A stretch of 64,000 bases of DNA, from assembly GCA_032173965.1 (NCBI GenBank), contig CM063290.1, positions 12,983,501 through 13,047,500 of the forward strand. The letters run 5' to 3'. The stretch comes from Sitta carolinensis (lineage: Eukaryota > Chordata > Aves > Passeriformes > Sittidae). Position 1 is the first letter of the stretch. Every line of letters starts with the position of its first letter. Under the pieces are notes generated by a model. That model saw only the letters and a program-made list of their open reading frames with translations, was not told the origin of the DNA and did no database searches. The translations under genes and the position numbers were made by a program. Of this stretch, positions 12,058-24,300 are shown one piece after another.

Positions 12058-14589
12058 GTCTAGTGGGAAGTATTCCATGCTCTCCTCATTTAAATGCTTA
12101 TGCCTTTATGGTTATTTTTACTGCCATACCTATGGGGCTTCTCGCTTTATTGCCTGCAGCTGAAGGATATTTTAAAGGAATTAAATTTATTCAGTTTAAA
12201 TCTTCAGGGGCATACAACAATATCTTAAACAACTAGCAATAATTAAAAAGCATCTATTTGAACTGTACAAAAGGCAAATAGATTTAATTTAAATACAGTA
12301 GGAGGACTACAGGTTTTTTCATTAAAACCAGGGAGAGTCTCACCTCCTCCCAAACCTTTATTTTAGGCAACTTTTCAGCAGTTACTTATTTTAAGTATTT
12401 TGTCAGTTGCTAGTTCAGAGCATTTCCCAAAGCATTTGCATCAGCCATTACCAAAGCCTCCACAGGGCTGACCTGGGTACACTTTCATTGCCTAAACTGA
12501 GGGTAGACTTGAGGAGCTTTGGAGCCTTAAGAGCCTGTTCTGTTTAATAACATTCTTTCTATGTTCTCCTCACTGGCTGTACACATTTATCTGCAGAGCA
12601 GTAATCTACTGGAGATCAGATCAAATATGTGTAATTGCTGTGTATCCCCATAACTATAATAATTAGAATAAATAACAAAATTACATCAGAAATATTTTAC
12701 AAAGAAATCTCTGCTCAGTGTGTGATTGTTGGATTTGGTTGGGTTTGCTGTAGTGACTCTCCTTTGACACAGTGGTAGGTGTGGGCAGAACAATATTCAC
12801 AAGTGGTGTGAGTGCCAGAAGCAGTTTCTGCTGTGACTGCTCACCAGACATGGTGGAAGCACCTTCAGGTGGGGCTCCAGAAGCTACCTGTGGTTAGACC
12901 TCAGTCAGAGCTCCTTCCCAAGGCAGCCCCAGGCCTTTCTGCTTGGCTATAATGCATGCTTGGGAATGTGAAGTTAAATCTGGGACATTTTGATTTGTGC
13001 TGCTATGGTCGAATTAAGGTGCTCGTGCCATTCCTTGCTTGTGTCTGCTCTTCCTCACTCTGTTAAAAACAACATTCACAAGTTTTTTGAGGGTTGTAAC
13101 ACAAAAGTAAAGGTTTACTGTGTCACTTAAGTACTTTTGGTAGCAATTCTGAGTTAAAAGATGCTAGTCCCTACCTCATCACTCTTGGTCTCACAGCACA
13201 GCTCATTGATCAGAAAAGAAACACGTGCTGGCACATGATGGAGACCAGTTCCTGGCAGCCAGGGAAAGGGAGCATTTCACAGGGCTGAAGCTCACCAGCA
13301 ACTGCTTCTGCCAGTGGAGAATAATGTCTGCAGAACTGCACCTTCCCTGGGTTGTAATCAAAATAACAGCTTCAAACTGAGAAAGTTTTGTTTGCAGAAT
13401 TTGTCAATGTGCTTAAAAACACATGGATTCAGGTCGCTTTTTTTTTTATTAACAAAAAATGTATATACTTAGCTAATGTGGCTTGGGGTTTTTCAGCTCA
13501 GAGTCTGAGGATATATTCATAAGGAGATGAAAGGGAAGGGATAAATTCTAGACATTTTGTTATAAGTGTCAAAGAAAGTGACAGCTATCTACATGAGCAA
13601 AATTTCTAACAGTGCCTCACATCCACTGGAAAATGCTTAAGAGTCCATAAATAGAAAAAGGTTAAAAACTACTGACCTAAATAATTGGTTCAATTTTCAA
13701 GACTGCTGAGCATCCAACTGTTCTCATTGATTATAAACAGATGATGATAACGAATAACAGCTCCCATAGTTGATGAAAGGCATCTTTTCTGGGGAACTTG
13801 TCCACAGATGCTTAGAAGAAGGATACATCTAATACAAGTCTTTGATAAGGAGGAGCATTTCTCCCTTGGTTGTCTATTCTGTATGCATAACGTCCATAAA
13901 TATTTTTGCTTTCACACTATCTTACATTTCTTAGAACTCAGTTTAGAATTGAACTGTAGCTGATAAGAGGAAGCATAAGACGAGATCTTATTTTTATGTG
14001 TGGATTGTATGCTCCCTCATGCTTCAGTCCTGAAAGAGCTTTTGTATTTACTGTATTGCTTGACCACCTCTTTAAAACTTAGTAAATTCGACATCCTATA
14101 ATACAGAGGAGTTAGAAAAATTTATGAGTAACATTTTATATCAGCTTTAGACCTTTTCTTGATTTCTACGTCCATACATACATACATACATTTTGTGTTT
14201 TGATTCTGTATTGTTGTTGTAAATACAGAAGAGCTGTGTTGCTTACTGGGAGAAAAATTGTACCAAGTGGTACCAGGAGAAAACTGAAGCTTGTACTTTA
14301 ATTTAAAATTCTGAACACTCTCCTTAAAGCTTTTCTTTTTGATATTATGATTCATATACTTCAGATCTCTTGGGTTTTAGAGCTTTGTTTTAATTAATCT
14401 TTTAGAAGTTCTTGTAAGATTGATGTGGGCAGTGAATTTTGTCAGTCTTGTTTTGCAATACTAATGCTTGTGGCTGAGAAGAATCTAAGCTGAAAATATG
14501 TGAAGGTCTTTGGTCTAGGAGGATTGGGTTAGAGAATATCTAGATGTACTTGAGATCCAAAAGCCCCTGGCTCTGGCAGGCTGTACCCA
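12057..14589. other. Unique DNA, no gene seen
   Basis: Includes a mid-GC patch (about 12720-12960) with no recognisable product and a short (CATA)n microsatellite at 14173-14190. Confidence 0.5.
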
Positions 14590-15357
14590 TGCATAGTGAG
14601 GCCACTCATGATCGTCTTTGAAAGGTCATGGCCATCAGGAGAGGTGCCTGAGGACTGGAAGAAAGCAAATGTCACCCTGGAGCCCAAAAAGGGTGAAAAG
14701 GAGGACTCAGGGGACTACTGACCAGTCACCTTCACATCAATCCCTGGAAAGTTTATGGAGTCTCATGCTGGAGGCCCTCTCTATCCACATGGATGACAAG
14801 AAGGTGATCAGGAGCAGTCAGCATGGATTCACTGAAGGTAAATCCTGCTTGTTCAACCTGATTGCCTTCTACAATAGAACAACTTCCAGGGTGGATGAGG
14901 GGAGAGTATAAGATGTTGCCTACCTTGAATTCAGCAGGGCTGTCTGTCACAATGTCACTGTAGGCAAAGTCACTGGAAGTGTGGACTGGGTGACTGGACA
15001 GTGAGTGAATTGAGACCTGGCTGAGTGGCAGATCCCAGAGGACTTTGATTGCTGCCACGGGGTCTGGTTGAATGCCTGTCTATAGTGGTGTTTCCCAAGG
15101 TTCAATACTGGGCCCCAGTACTGTTTAGCTTATCCATCAATGACTTGGATGAAGGTCCAGCTGCCTCGTCAGCAAATTTGCTGATGACACAAAGCCTGGA
15201 GAAGTGGCCAATACCCCAGAGGGCTGTGTAGCCCTTCAGAGGGAGCTTGAGAGGCTGGAGAGATGGGCAGAGAGGAAGCCTCTGAAACTCAACAAAGGCA
15301 AATGCAGGATCCTGCACCTGGAGAATATCAACCCCAGGCACCAGGACAGGCTGGGTC
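14590..15357 (+). pseudogene. CR1 LINE ORF2 (reverse transcriptase) relic
   Basis: The stretch translates, across several frames, into the reverse-transcriptase region of a CR1 non-LTR retrotransposon. Recognisable blocks in order are [10 protein letters not shown] (from 14644), [11 protein letters not shown] (from 14819) and the catalytic FADDTK box (15177-15194). After these comes the segment preceding the C-terminal region, around 15260-15357. An in-frame stop lies at 14719-14721, and the three blocks sit in three different frames, so at least two frameshifts have occurred. Both the 5' part (endonuclease, ORF1) and the CR1 3' end are missing here. The element once copied itself by target-primed reverse transcription. 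This copy cannot make a protein. Its similarity to avian CR1 is higher than that of the relics near 46 and 49 kb. Confidence 0.88.
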
Positions 15358-18300
15358 CTCATATCCAGCAAGGGAATTAAGTCATACAATGGCTGAAGGC
15401 AGTGACAGCTGTGCAGGTACTGCATTGGCTCTTCTCACATACTGCTCCTTTTAGTGACACCCAAATTCTCTTAAAACCATCAGTTTCACATTGTCACTTA
15501 ATAGTTAAAGAGAACTTGTTTAATAAATACTTAAGATCATCCTCTCCATTCAGAAGAGGGAGCCAGAAAACCAAACTCAGGGAATCCTAGGGGCTGTAGA
15601 AACAGGAAGGCTGCTGAGAACACACACATGCAAATGGTAAATTTGATTACAACGTTGGGCTGTCTGCTTTGCAGCTCCTGGAAGCCCACCCTCAGCCATA
15701 AAAATGCAAAAATAGTGCAACAGGCAATGTGGCAGAACAGGACTCTCTGTATTCATTCACAATTAGGTGTTCTATTCTGTTGTCACCAGATGCTGCCACG
15801 CACATTACACAACAGAAATGGGATTAGCAGGAATAACAAAAACCTGTCAAAGCACAAAACCATGGCCTAGTAGTCCTGACAAATTAAACAGCCTACAATG
15901 AGTGCCAGAGCATGAAAATCACTCAGCCTTCCTCTACACTATCTCTAAGAGGTAGGCAGCAAATGCCTTCTTAAAGGCTGGCCACCATGCAGCCAACACA
16001 AGATGTAGAAGATACAAGGCGCTTTCATTTCTGCTGGAGTGTAAATTAAGGACAGACCACCTTGACATAACTGGTGAATATCTGAAAGATAGATGTTTCA
16101 TTCTGTTACATCCAGAATTATTCACATGGTCCTGGCATATCTTTAGTGGTCCACGTTACAAAGCCTGTTATACCTAACAATCCATTTCCACACAAAAGAG
16201 CTTCCATGGAGTGCTATTTTATTTGTATTTGTGTAATGCAAGATAAAATAGGCCCAATAGCTATGTAAAACTCATGTTTTGCTAACCTTGCTCGTGCCGG
16301 TGTGTTGTCAACATGGGTTGTTGGAAGATTTAGATGAGAGGAGACTCTGTACAGAAACTAGCTCCAAGGCTGGAAACCAAGCTATGAGTTGTGTATTACT
16401 CTGGAATGGCTGCAGTGTTCCTAGGTTATTAAGATAAAAGCAGAAAGTTCGTGTCTATTATAGCCTGTTTTACTTATCTTGAGTTTAATAATGGTGTCAT
16501 TAAATTGAGCAGCCAACTGTGCTTTAAAATTTTCTAGAAATATATGACAAATTGCTTTTTGTAGCACTGTTGTCCATCCTGCATCAAACTCATGTCAAAA
16601 GCAGTGACTTGTAACAAGCTTTTTCACAGGCTTTTTTCAAGGTTTCTTTTGGTTTTGTGGGTTGCCCGTCACTCATCCTACCTTAATATTCCCTGTAGAT
16701 TATGATCATTGTCTATTTCTCTTGCATTTGTACTGCTCTTCAGCTGGATGTTTTTCTCTGAGCCACTCTCGGACATTATTTGCTTGTCCTAAACTTGGTG
16801 AACTTTCATTCTTGCCATAACCTCAGCTGTACAGTCCTTCACTTTTGCTATGTGTGACCTCAAAAAATAGAAGTTACATCCATATCTGCTATGGGGAAAT
16901 AGGAGCTAAGTGGCTGAAAGACCAGAATCTTTAGGCAGTATTTTAGATTATGCTCTCACAGTGTACTTTCCCCCCCTCCCTGTACTTCTTTAGCCTCACT
17001 TTTCTTCCTCCCTAAGGGGTGGCAGATAAGTCACTCAGCTTTAGTGTTACTGTAAGTTTAGTTGACCAATTCAGCAAGGGTGACAAATGCTACTTTCTTG
17101 CCTCTTTCCTGACCCCATAAGATTTCCAAGATTTCTTCTGGGAATTACTTACAGAAGATGTATTTCTTCATCTGTGGCACAAAACCCATTTTTCCCCTTT
17201 ATTTCCGCCCTCTGAAAAAAGTCCTTGGAGTAATAGGTAAAATGTCAAAAATAATTAAGAAAAATACTGATATACACTGTGGCAGAGAATTACACCTTTT
17301 GAGATGGTTGTTGCCATCATCTGTAATCAGTCCCCTGACAGATATAAATACCAGCTTTATCACCTTGTTTTAGATGATGATGTGTTGAATCAATGTTGAT
17401 GAAGACTGTATTTTGGCAACTTCAGTTAAAGGGAAAGAATAGTTTCAATTGTGAAGCAGAGAACATAAGTTCAAAGTAGAGTAAGTACCTGACACAGAAT
17501 ACAGACATTCCTTTATATAACATCTATTTAATCCTGTTCATAAAATTTTTTTTCTCATATGAGAGAAAAGGGCTAACAATAGCACAGTTCTGTCACAAAA
17601 AAATTCCTGACTAAGAGCTTGCTTTTTGCCTGGCATGGAAACCATGTATCCAATGAGTACCCATGTCCAAGAGTAATGTCTCTACTTTCTGGGCTAAGTG
17701 ACTATTTGGACTATTGGTGTTTATGTCCTTAAGAAAGAACCTTTTTCTCCTGCATATGAAAAGAAAAGATCATATTTATTTTCAGGGGAAATGTATCATG
17801 ACTAGATTTATAGTACCATGTGCTCAAAGATCAAATTGCATGACCGCAAGCATTTATATTTTTATTTATAGGAAATAATATAAAAGAGCAAGAAGCTTAC
17901 GTGCAGTTTAAGTGTTAGACATTTATCTTTTTCAAAATGCATTAGAAAGGCAAATGGACTTGGAATGTCAGTTAAAAAGCTAGGATCACTCACTGTAATT
18001 TATTACTTTTTACATTTACGTAGATTCAAAGTACAAGTTATGGTGCTCGCAGTTCAACGGCTCTACTATATTTTATGAAGTACAAGGTAGCAATTGGTTG
18101 CATAAGGGACTAAAGATTTGGTACTAAATCCTCTTCAACTTTTAAATTATACTTCTTTATTCTTTGATTTTTTAAAAAGCTTTAACAGCTGTGTCTACAT
18201 AGTAAGTATGTACCTTAACCTGCTTTGGAATGGATCTCCATATAAAAAGCCTTGTGTCCACAAGCAAACCTCTGTAGACCACTCAGAATTTTTCCAGACC

Positions 18301-20639
18301 TCAGGAATTTTAGTATATAGGGACAGTGCTCAGGGCCAGAGTTCTCATGGTCTACATTACATTTGAAGATTAGCTGTGTCCAAAATCCTCAGCGGATTGT
18401 AGAAGAAGATTGCCCCTACACAGGAGTATGATGGACAATTCCTCAAGCTAAGTGAGTGTAAACAAACTACTCTGCTCCCTCAAATCTTTTATATAAAAGC
18501 TAGATTCTTCCAGAAATTTTTCTTGAATTTTTCTCGTATGTCTCAACCTCTCTTTCTCTACCTTTAAATAGCTTTTCTCATTGTTTGTCTATTCAAAGCA
18601 AAACTAACAAAGGAACAATTATCCAACAATTATTATTATTTGCATCACAGATACAGCAAGTCTCTGATGACAAACAATATCTCAGCAAGAAAATCCACTG
18701 AAGCTAACTTGGGAAGTCTACACATTGCTGCCTTCATAAAATTCTGTATTCTGGAAGCATGGAAAACTCCCTGGCACTTGAGATGTGCATGGACTTGCAC
18801 AGAACACAATATGTGACTATAATCTAATATGTGTGTCAGGGAGCTGAAGAGTACATTGTCTTTTCATGTAAATGTAGCAGCAAAGTGCCCAGAACTAACT
18901 CTTGGAAGCAGTAAGGAAAGCTGACAGAGCATAGCAAAGCTGGAGACTTTTTCTTGTTGCTCGGCAGACTGTGTTGAGTGGCTGGGCTCAGCAGAGCACT
19001 GCACACAGTCAGTCAGTAAAAATTGTTGGCATCACCTGAAGATTACTGTTATCTCTGGAAGACTGCCTGTCATGTGGATAGCTTTCATGCACAATATAAT
19101 GTGTGGTATGAAGCAAGTTCTCTGTGCTTTCAGCAAGAATGCAAACCCGGGAGCTGCAGAGCATATCTGTGCAGAAATAGCTAAGGGGTAACAAAACATT
19201 GCCTCCTGGTGCCCCAAAACCTGACTCCACTGGAACTTCTTCAAATGCCCCTTATCCTCACTTCACTGCTGCCTCCACACTGCTTTGAATCAAGCTTTAT
19301 CCAGCTGGCATCGCAAAGGCTGAGTCTACCTTTGAATTTTAGCTTGGATCAGATGGGAACTTCTAAAGTAGGTCTTGTGATCAGTTCCATCATTTATGCT
19401 TTTTCTTATGTTGAGGAACTGTCACAAGTGCATGAACTGGAATTAATTTTGAATAAGAGTAAACCGACTACATCTCATGCACTCCAGAGAGAAATAGGTA
19501 CTTGGTCTGTGGAGTTAAGCAAAATACAGTCCAAAGTAAAAATAAATAAATTAATTAAAATGAAAATTTCTTCTATTGTAGTCTTTCACTGTCAACTGTT
19601 TTGCTCTAAAAATCTTCCTCTGGTCTGCACTGTTTGCCAGTGTGGATGTAGCCTCAAGGCTCAGCTGAGCTTTTTCCAATGTAGAAAGATTTTTCTGATG
19701 GTTTCAGAAATTGTTCAGTCTATCTGTGGTTCATGTTCTTAAAGTGTGAAATGGAGAAGATAATACTTATCCATCTTTATCAAACAGTACACATCACGGA
19801 TGAAAGCCCAAGAAACTTTGAAGTGTAGTAATATTTTTACTGTTACTAGATCTCCAGGATCCTCCTACAATTCTCTGTCCTGTATAAATATATTTTAAAG
19901 TTGCTAATCTGAACTGTAAAAATACACCCAAGTTGATGGCAGTGTACATAATCAAATCCTCTTAATATAAGCTCTGCTTAGTTTCCCATATGATTTTTAT
20001 TGTTTATAGATCAGTTTCCACTGAAATGCTGCTTATGTGTGTACTTAGAAAGATGAACAGCAGCCTCTCTTGGGTAGCAGTCAGTTGCTAAAAAAATCTC
20101 AACTAGGTAGGCGCACTGCCACCCTAAATGAGGCATAAATAATGAATCAGATTTTAGAAATAATGATCTTAACTAGTGCATTGTGGTGCTGTGAATGATT
20201 AGTGAGAAAACGAACCAAAAAACTAAAATATGTACTGTTTTGTTTCAGCTGTTTTAATAATGCTCAATTTTTTTCAATGGGAATTTCATGTCAGTTGGAT
20301 TGTTTTCATTGAAATTAAAAGATAAAGCACTTCTATCCAAATGAAAATAGATTTAGGTTGTTTTTTTCCTCTTTTTGAAAAAACAGAGGTACTTAGTACA
20401 CAACATAGGAATTGCTTAATACACTGGGATATCAAGCCATTTCTGTAGAATTGCAAGAAAACATGATAAAACACAGTTTGCTATTACTCTTGGCAGTACT
20501 TTGAGCTGGTGTAAGATGCATTCCTTATTATTCAGATATATTTTGCTCTCTGTGTTAAAATAAGACAAATATACAACCAGTTCTGTAAGTCCTTCAAAGA
20601 TTTGAGTTTTCCTTCAGTATTTTAAATTTAAGTTTTAGC
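15358..20639. other. AT-rich unique DNA, no gene seen
   Basis: Contains the longest open frame of the window (19209-19742, plus strand, 177 codons), which has no recognisable domain and is close to the length expected by chance. A 12-base perfect palindrome TCTCATATGAGA lies at 17553-17564. Confidence 0.5.
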
Positions 20640-20860
20640 CATCCTAAGTTTCAGCATGTGTTCTCATTGGCAGCATGATGTTAATAAATCATCAGAGCCC
20701 CATTGATCAACTGGCTTATTTAACACTGTACAAACAGCAAGAACTTAACACTGAGCCACAAGCCCCACTCTTTGCAATTAGGAAAGTTAATGATTTCACA
20801 TTGACAGGTTATTAAGTTCTCTCTAGCCCCACAGTTAATAGAAAAAATGTTTAGAAGAGG
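20640..20860. promoter_or_regulatory. Candidate conserved noncoding element
   Basis: The block has AT-rich core words (TTAATAAATCATCAG near 20680, GTTAATGATTTCACATTGAC near 20800) separated by normal-complexity sequence, with no repeat signature or open frame. It resembles a vertebrate conserved noncoding element in texture only. Confidence 0.2.
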
Positions 20861-20920
20861 TTTTTGGGCAAAGAACAAGTTGGGTCACGTCTGATCCCAG
20901 ACTGAGCTGATCTATTCCAG

Positions 20921-21015
20921 GCGAGACACTCACTGCTAGCTCTATCCAGAGCCTCAGCTTCTACACCTGAAAAATGGGGAAATTACCTTGGCCCTTACAT
21001 GGTTAAAGATTGACT
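20921..21015 (+). repeat. MIR-like SINE relic
   Basis: GCCTCAGCTTCTACACCTG and the following AAAAATGGGGAAATTACCT (20951-20988) line up with the MIR core region, in which GCCTCAGTTTCCTCATCTG is followed by TAAAATGGGG and a similar downstream segment. The weaker upstream stretch (20921-20950) would correspond to the segment before the core. It is decayed and lacks clear ends. Confidence 0.55.
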
Positions 21016-23955
21016 GGGTCCCATTCATTTCAAGCCATTTTCTACTCCTGCTATAGGATAGCATTTCCCAAGTGCTGCAATCTTTAAGCAATTATCTAAG
21101 ACTTCAGTCTGACTTGGCTCATTACATGTTTCTCTGCTCTTCATTCCCTGCTCATCTTTCTTTGATGTTGCATTTTTATACATTACTTTCCCCATATGCA
21201 CTTGTAGGATTCAGCCTGTACTGGCCTTATTAAAACTTTCACTATCTTCATAATGAACTGGCTCTGTTTTCTCATTTCATGTAATGAAAAGAAACCATTG
21301 TCAAATAGCAAACATTAATGGCACAGATTTCTGCATCTCACTAAACAGAAACACTTGGATCTTCATCTGATAAATTCAGTGCAATTTGATCTAACTCTGT
21401 CTCCTTCAAAACACCAGCCTGGTATCTAAAGTAGGTCTTAGATTAGAACTGTTATCAAGACTCTTTCCTCCAGGGACAACCAGAAATATTTGGACAATAA
21501 TTCAGCCCATACAAGGTGAATCATTAAATACAAAGCGAAGGCATGTGAACACTCTCCATGGAGCAAGAGGAGCAGCCACAGACCCCTGGAGTCCTGACTT
21601 CACATCCTTTGCAGAAGGAACATCCACATGTTCTTCAGCCTGCTGAAAAGGTAATGCAGAGAAGATAAGAAAAAGGGTCTGAAGATCACAACTGCCATGG
21701 AGAGGAGCAAGTTTTTCTGGTACCAGAAGTGTGGGGATTAAATGAAGGCAACATGCACAGCCCCAGAAGGGACCACAATGGTTCCGCACAGTGTGAGCCT
21801 GTGTGCTGTGATTATTGATCCTTTATGGGGCAGGTCAGGAGGCAACTGGAGAAGTTCATGAAAGAGAAATCTAGCAAGGTCTGCTTGTGGAAGCCTCTAA
21901 GCTGCAAATTTTTGGAGGCTGGCAAAGTTTTCTGGCTAATTATCACTAAATGTTCCTTGGTTGTATAAATTCCCAGCATCCCTGTGATCACTGTTAAGGC
22001 TGGCAGGGCTGAACGCATCTTGCAGAAGCTGGTAAGATCTCTTTTATGATATTCAGTACCTCAGCTGGCTGCCTTCTCTTGGTGGAGGGAATCTGTGTCT
22101 CTGTTCACAAAGTGTGGTTATGGGGTGTCTGTGGAGGAAGGGCTGATCAGACCTGCTCATGGGCCTGCTCTAGTAGCCAAGTTGCACCTATGCAATAGCA
22201 TCCTTTAAAATTAAGTTTCTAATACAGCATTAAATTCAGTTTGAAATGGATGAGCTGATAGAAATGCTATCTGGATGATCACATTTCTGCTCAGCAAGAC
22301 TGGATTTCTTTTCATTTGAGGGAGCTCTGATCTAATTTTGTGTCTTCCCACCAGGTTTTTATTTCTCCCGGTCAGCAGTGTACTGGGCTGCAATCTGGTA
22401 AAACACACAAATATTTTCTAACTGCAAACCATCGTGTTTCAGTGGTCTCAGCTTTTCAGATTGTTATCTGCAACTGTTATTACTATGCTATTGTAACCAG
22501 CACTTTTTTCCAGATTGAATGTGCTGCTATTTGAACTCTGATCCCAGAGATAGAGTGAGAGCAGTGCCTTTAGTAAGATGCCATCTGCTAAATCATGGCC
22601 ATAAAATGGGTGTTGTTTCTTTGTATACATTGACCAGTGAAAAAAGAAAATAAGCTCTGTTTTTTTATTAATGGATTAGTTATGTGAATTAAAATGTTTA
22701 ACCATTTTAAAGCATGGAGTGTGGATGTGCTAAGTTGTTTGTGGGATTGAATTTCTAATAACTTTTTTAATTGGAGGTTGAATTCAGGTCCAAATGGGCA
22801 GATCTTAATAACCATATAAACCAGTAATCACAGTGCTAGGCAGATCTGGATGTGTCTTCAATAATTGATCCATACAGATATCCTTAAATAATTCAGTGAT
22901 TTTTAATTAAAGAAAATAGGGTATTTAGTTGATTTTTTTTTAGTCTGGGGAATATTTATCAACATGATTCCATGCCCTTACTTTTCTCTATTTTTTTTTC
23001 TTCCCCTGCTTGGTATTTTATGACTTTTGGATTCTTTCTTAGTTAAATATTTTTCTAAGAGCTGACACTTTGATTTGTAAATGTGAATGTGATCAATAAA
23101 AACTTATGGTTCAAAGTGTCCTTATTTATATTTAAATCCTCTCTCTCACCTGCTGTTTGTTGCTTTTTAGTTATGTCACCAATCCCAGTGGAGGAAAAAA
23201 AATTTAGCTGGTCCTCTCTAAACTCCCAGATATGTTCCTTTCCCATGTACTCTTCTGTCCCTGCAGCTTCTGATGTAAAACAGATTTAAGTTTGTGTAGA
23301 GCAGAGGTCAACATGAAAGCCTAAAACAAAACAAAAAAAAAAAAAGCTGGCATTCAACTTTTAGCTCTGGTTCTTATTATAACTCAAAGCTCTATTTTAG
23401 TAATTTAAAAATGGTAGTATTGTTCTACATCCATAACCTACCTTTCACCGAGTTTCTTAATGACTGAGATGCTCAGTTTAGATAAATTTCTAGACTGGTG
23501 ATGAGCATTTGGATGAATTGCAGGCAGTTATGTGACAATGGTAAAACTGACAATTATTTTGCAAAATTATCTCTGTGAATTTTACATTAATTTTGCTTTA
23601 GATTATGGCCAAGAGAAAAGCTTTGAACTAATTTGTCCTATTCCTAAGCAGTTATTTGCAAAATCATGACTTTGGTGAACCTTTTGTGTGGGTATTGGGA
23701 GCAGTGGCTACATGAGGTCCCTTCAGTGACAGATTTCCTGAAAGTTTATTGCCAAGTGCTTCAAACATTTATTAATTTTTTTTAAGCAGACCAACTTTTC
23801 TGTTCTGTGTTTTGCAGTATCACGTCCCTTTCTGAAAGAGTCAGTAAATAACCATAAGTGTTGAATGAGGATTAAATGCTGCATGTTATGGCTCAGTGTG
23901 TTAGTTCATATACAAGTGCTGTATGCATGCACCCAGCCTTCTGCATTTTTCAGTG
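21016..23955. other. Unique DNA, no gene seen
   Basis: Short open frames on both strands without domains. An A13 run lies at 23333-23345. Confidence 0.5.
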
Positions 23956-24300
23956 TTAATCAGATGGAAATAGCAATTGGAGGTGTAATTCAGAGTTGTG
24001 CTTAAGGCCATTAAAGCCTGTGGTAATGGGTAAATCCAGAGCCTGCTGTGGCCTTATCAGGCAATTTGGCAAAGAAACCAGTGCTGTTCTACTGAGACGA
24101 TGTGAGCTGGACAATGACTGCACCCTGCCAATGGACAAAGCCCTGTTGTATCAATTTGCTGTATTTTAATCTACATGAATCGTGTCTAAGGTGACGAGGA
24201 TCTAACCTGAGTGCCCACCAGCCTCTCGTCTTCTCGGGAGAGGAGTGTACCCAGAACAGCCCTAGAGCTGCTCCTCAATGAGCATCGACAGTGTTTGTCC
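23956..24300. promoter_or_regulatory. Candidate conserved element with CpG cluster
   Basis: The sequence is of normal complexity and holds five CpGs within about 105 bases (24181, 24195, 24227, 24235, 24286), while the surrounding kilobases are nearly CpG-free. It also has the words GGCCATTAAAGCC and GGCCTTATCAGGC. There is no supported coding frame. It could be an enhancer or a noncoding exon. Confidence 0.22.

Noticed and set aside
12057..12090. CR1 3' end starting with GGTCTAGTGGGAAGT right after the poly-T
   Set aside because: The resemblance to the GGTCTAGTGGGAGGT segment of CR1 stops after about 20 bases and the expected terminal part does not follow.
11877..12236. 119-codon plus-strand frame
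   Set aside because: Its middle is a polyphenylalanine stretch produced by the poly-T run; not a gene.
14618..15454. Several open frames on both strands around 15 kb
   Set aside because: They are frame pieces or shadows of the broken CR1 ORF2, not independent genes.
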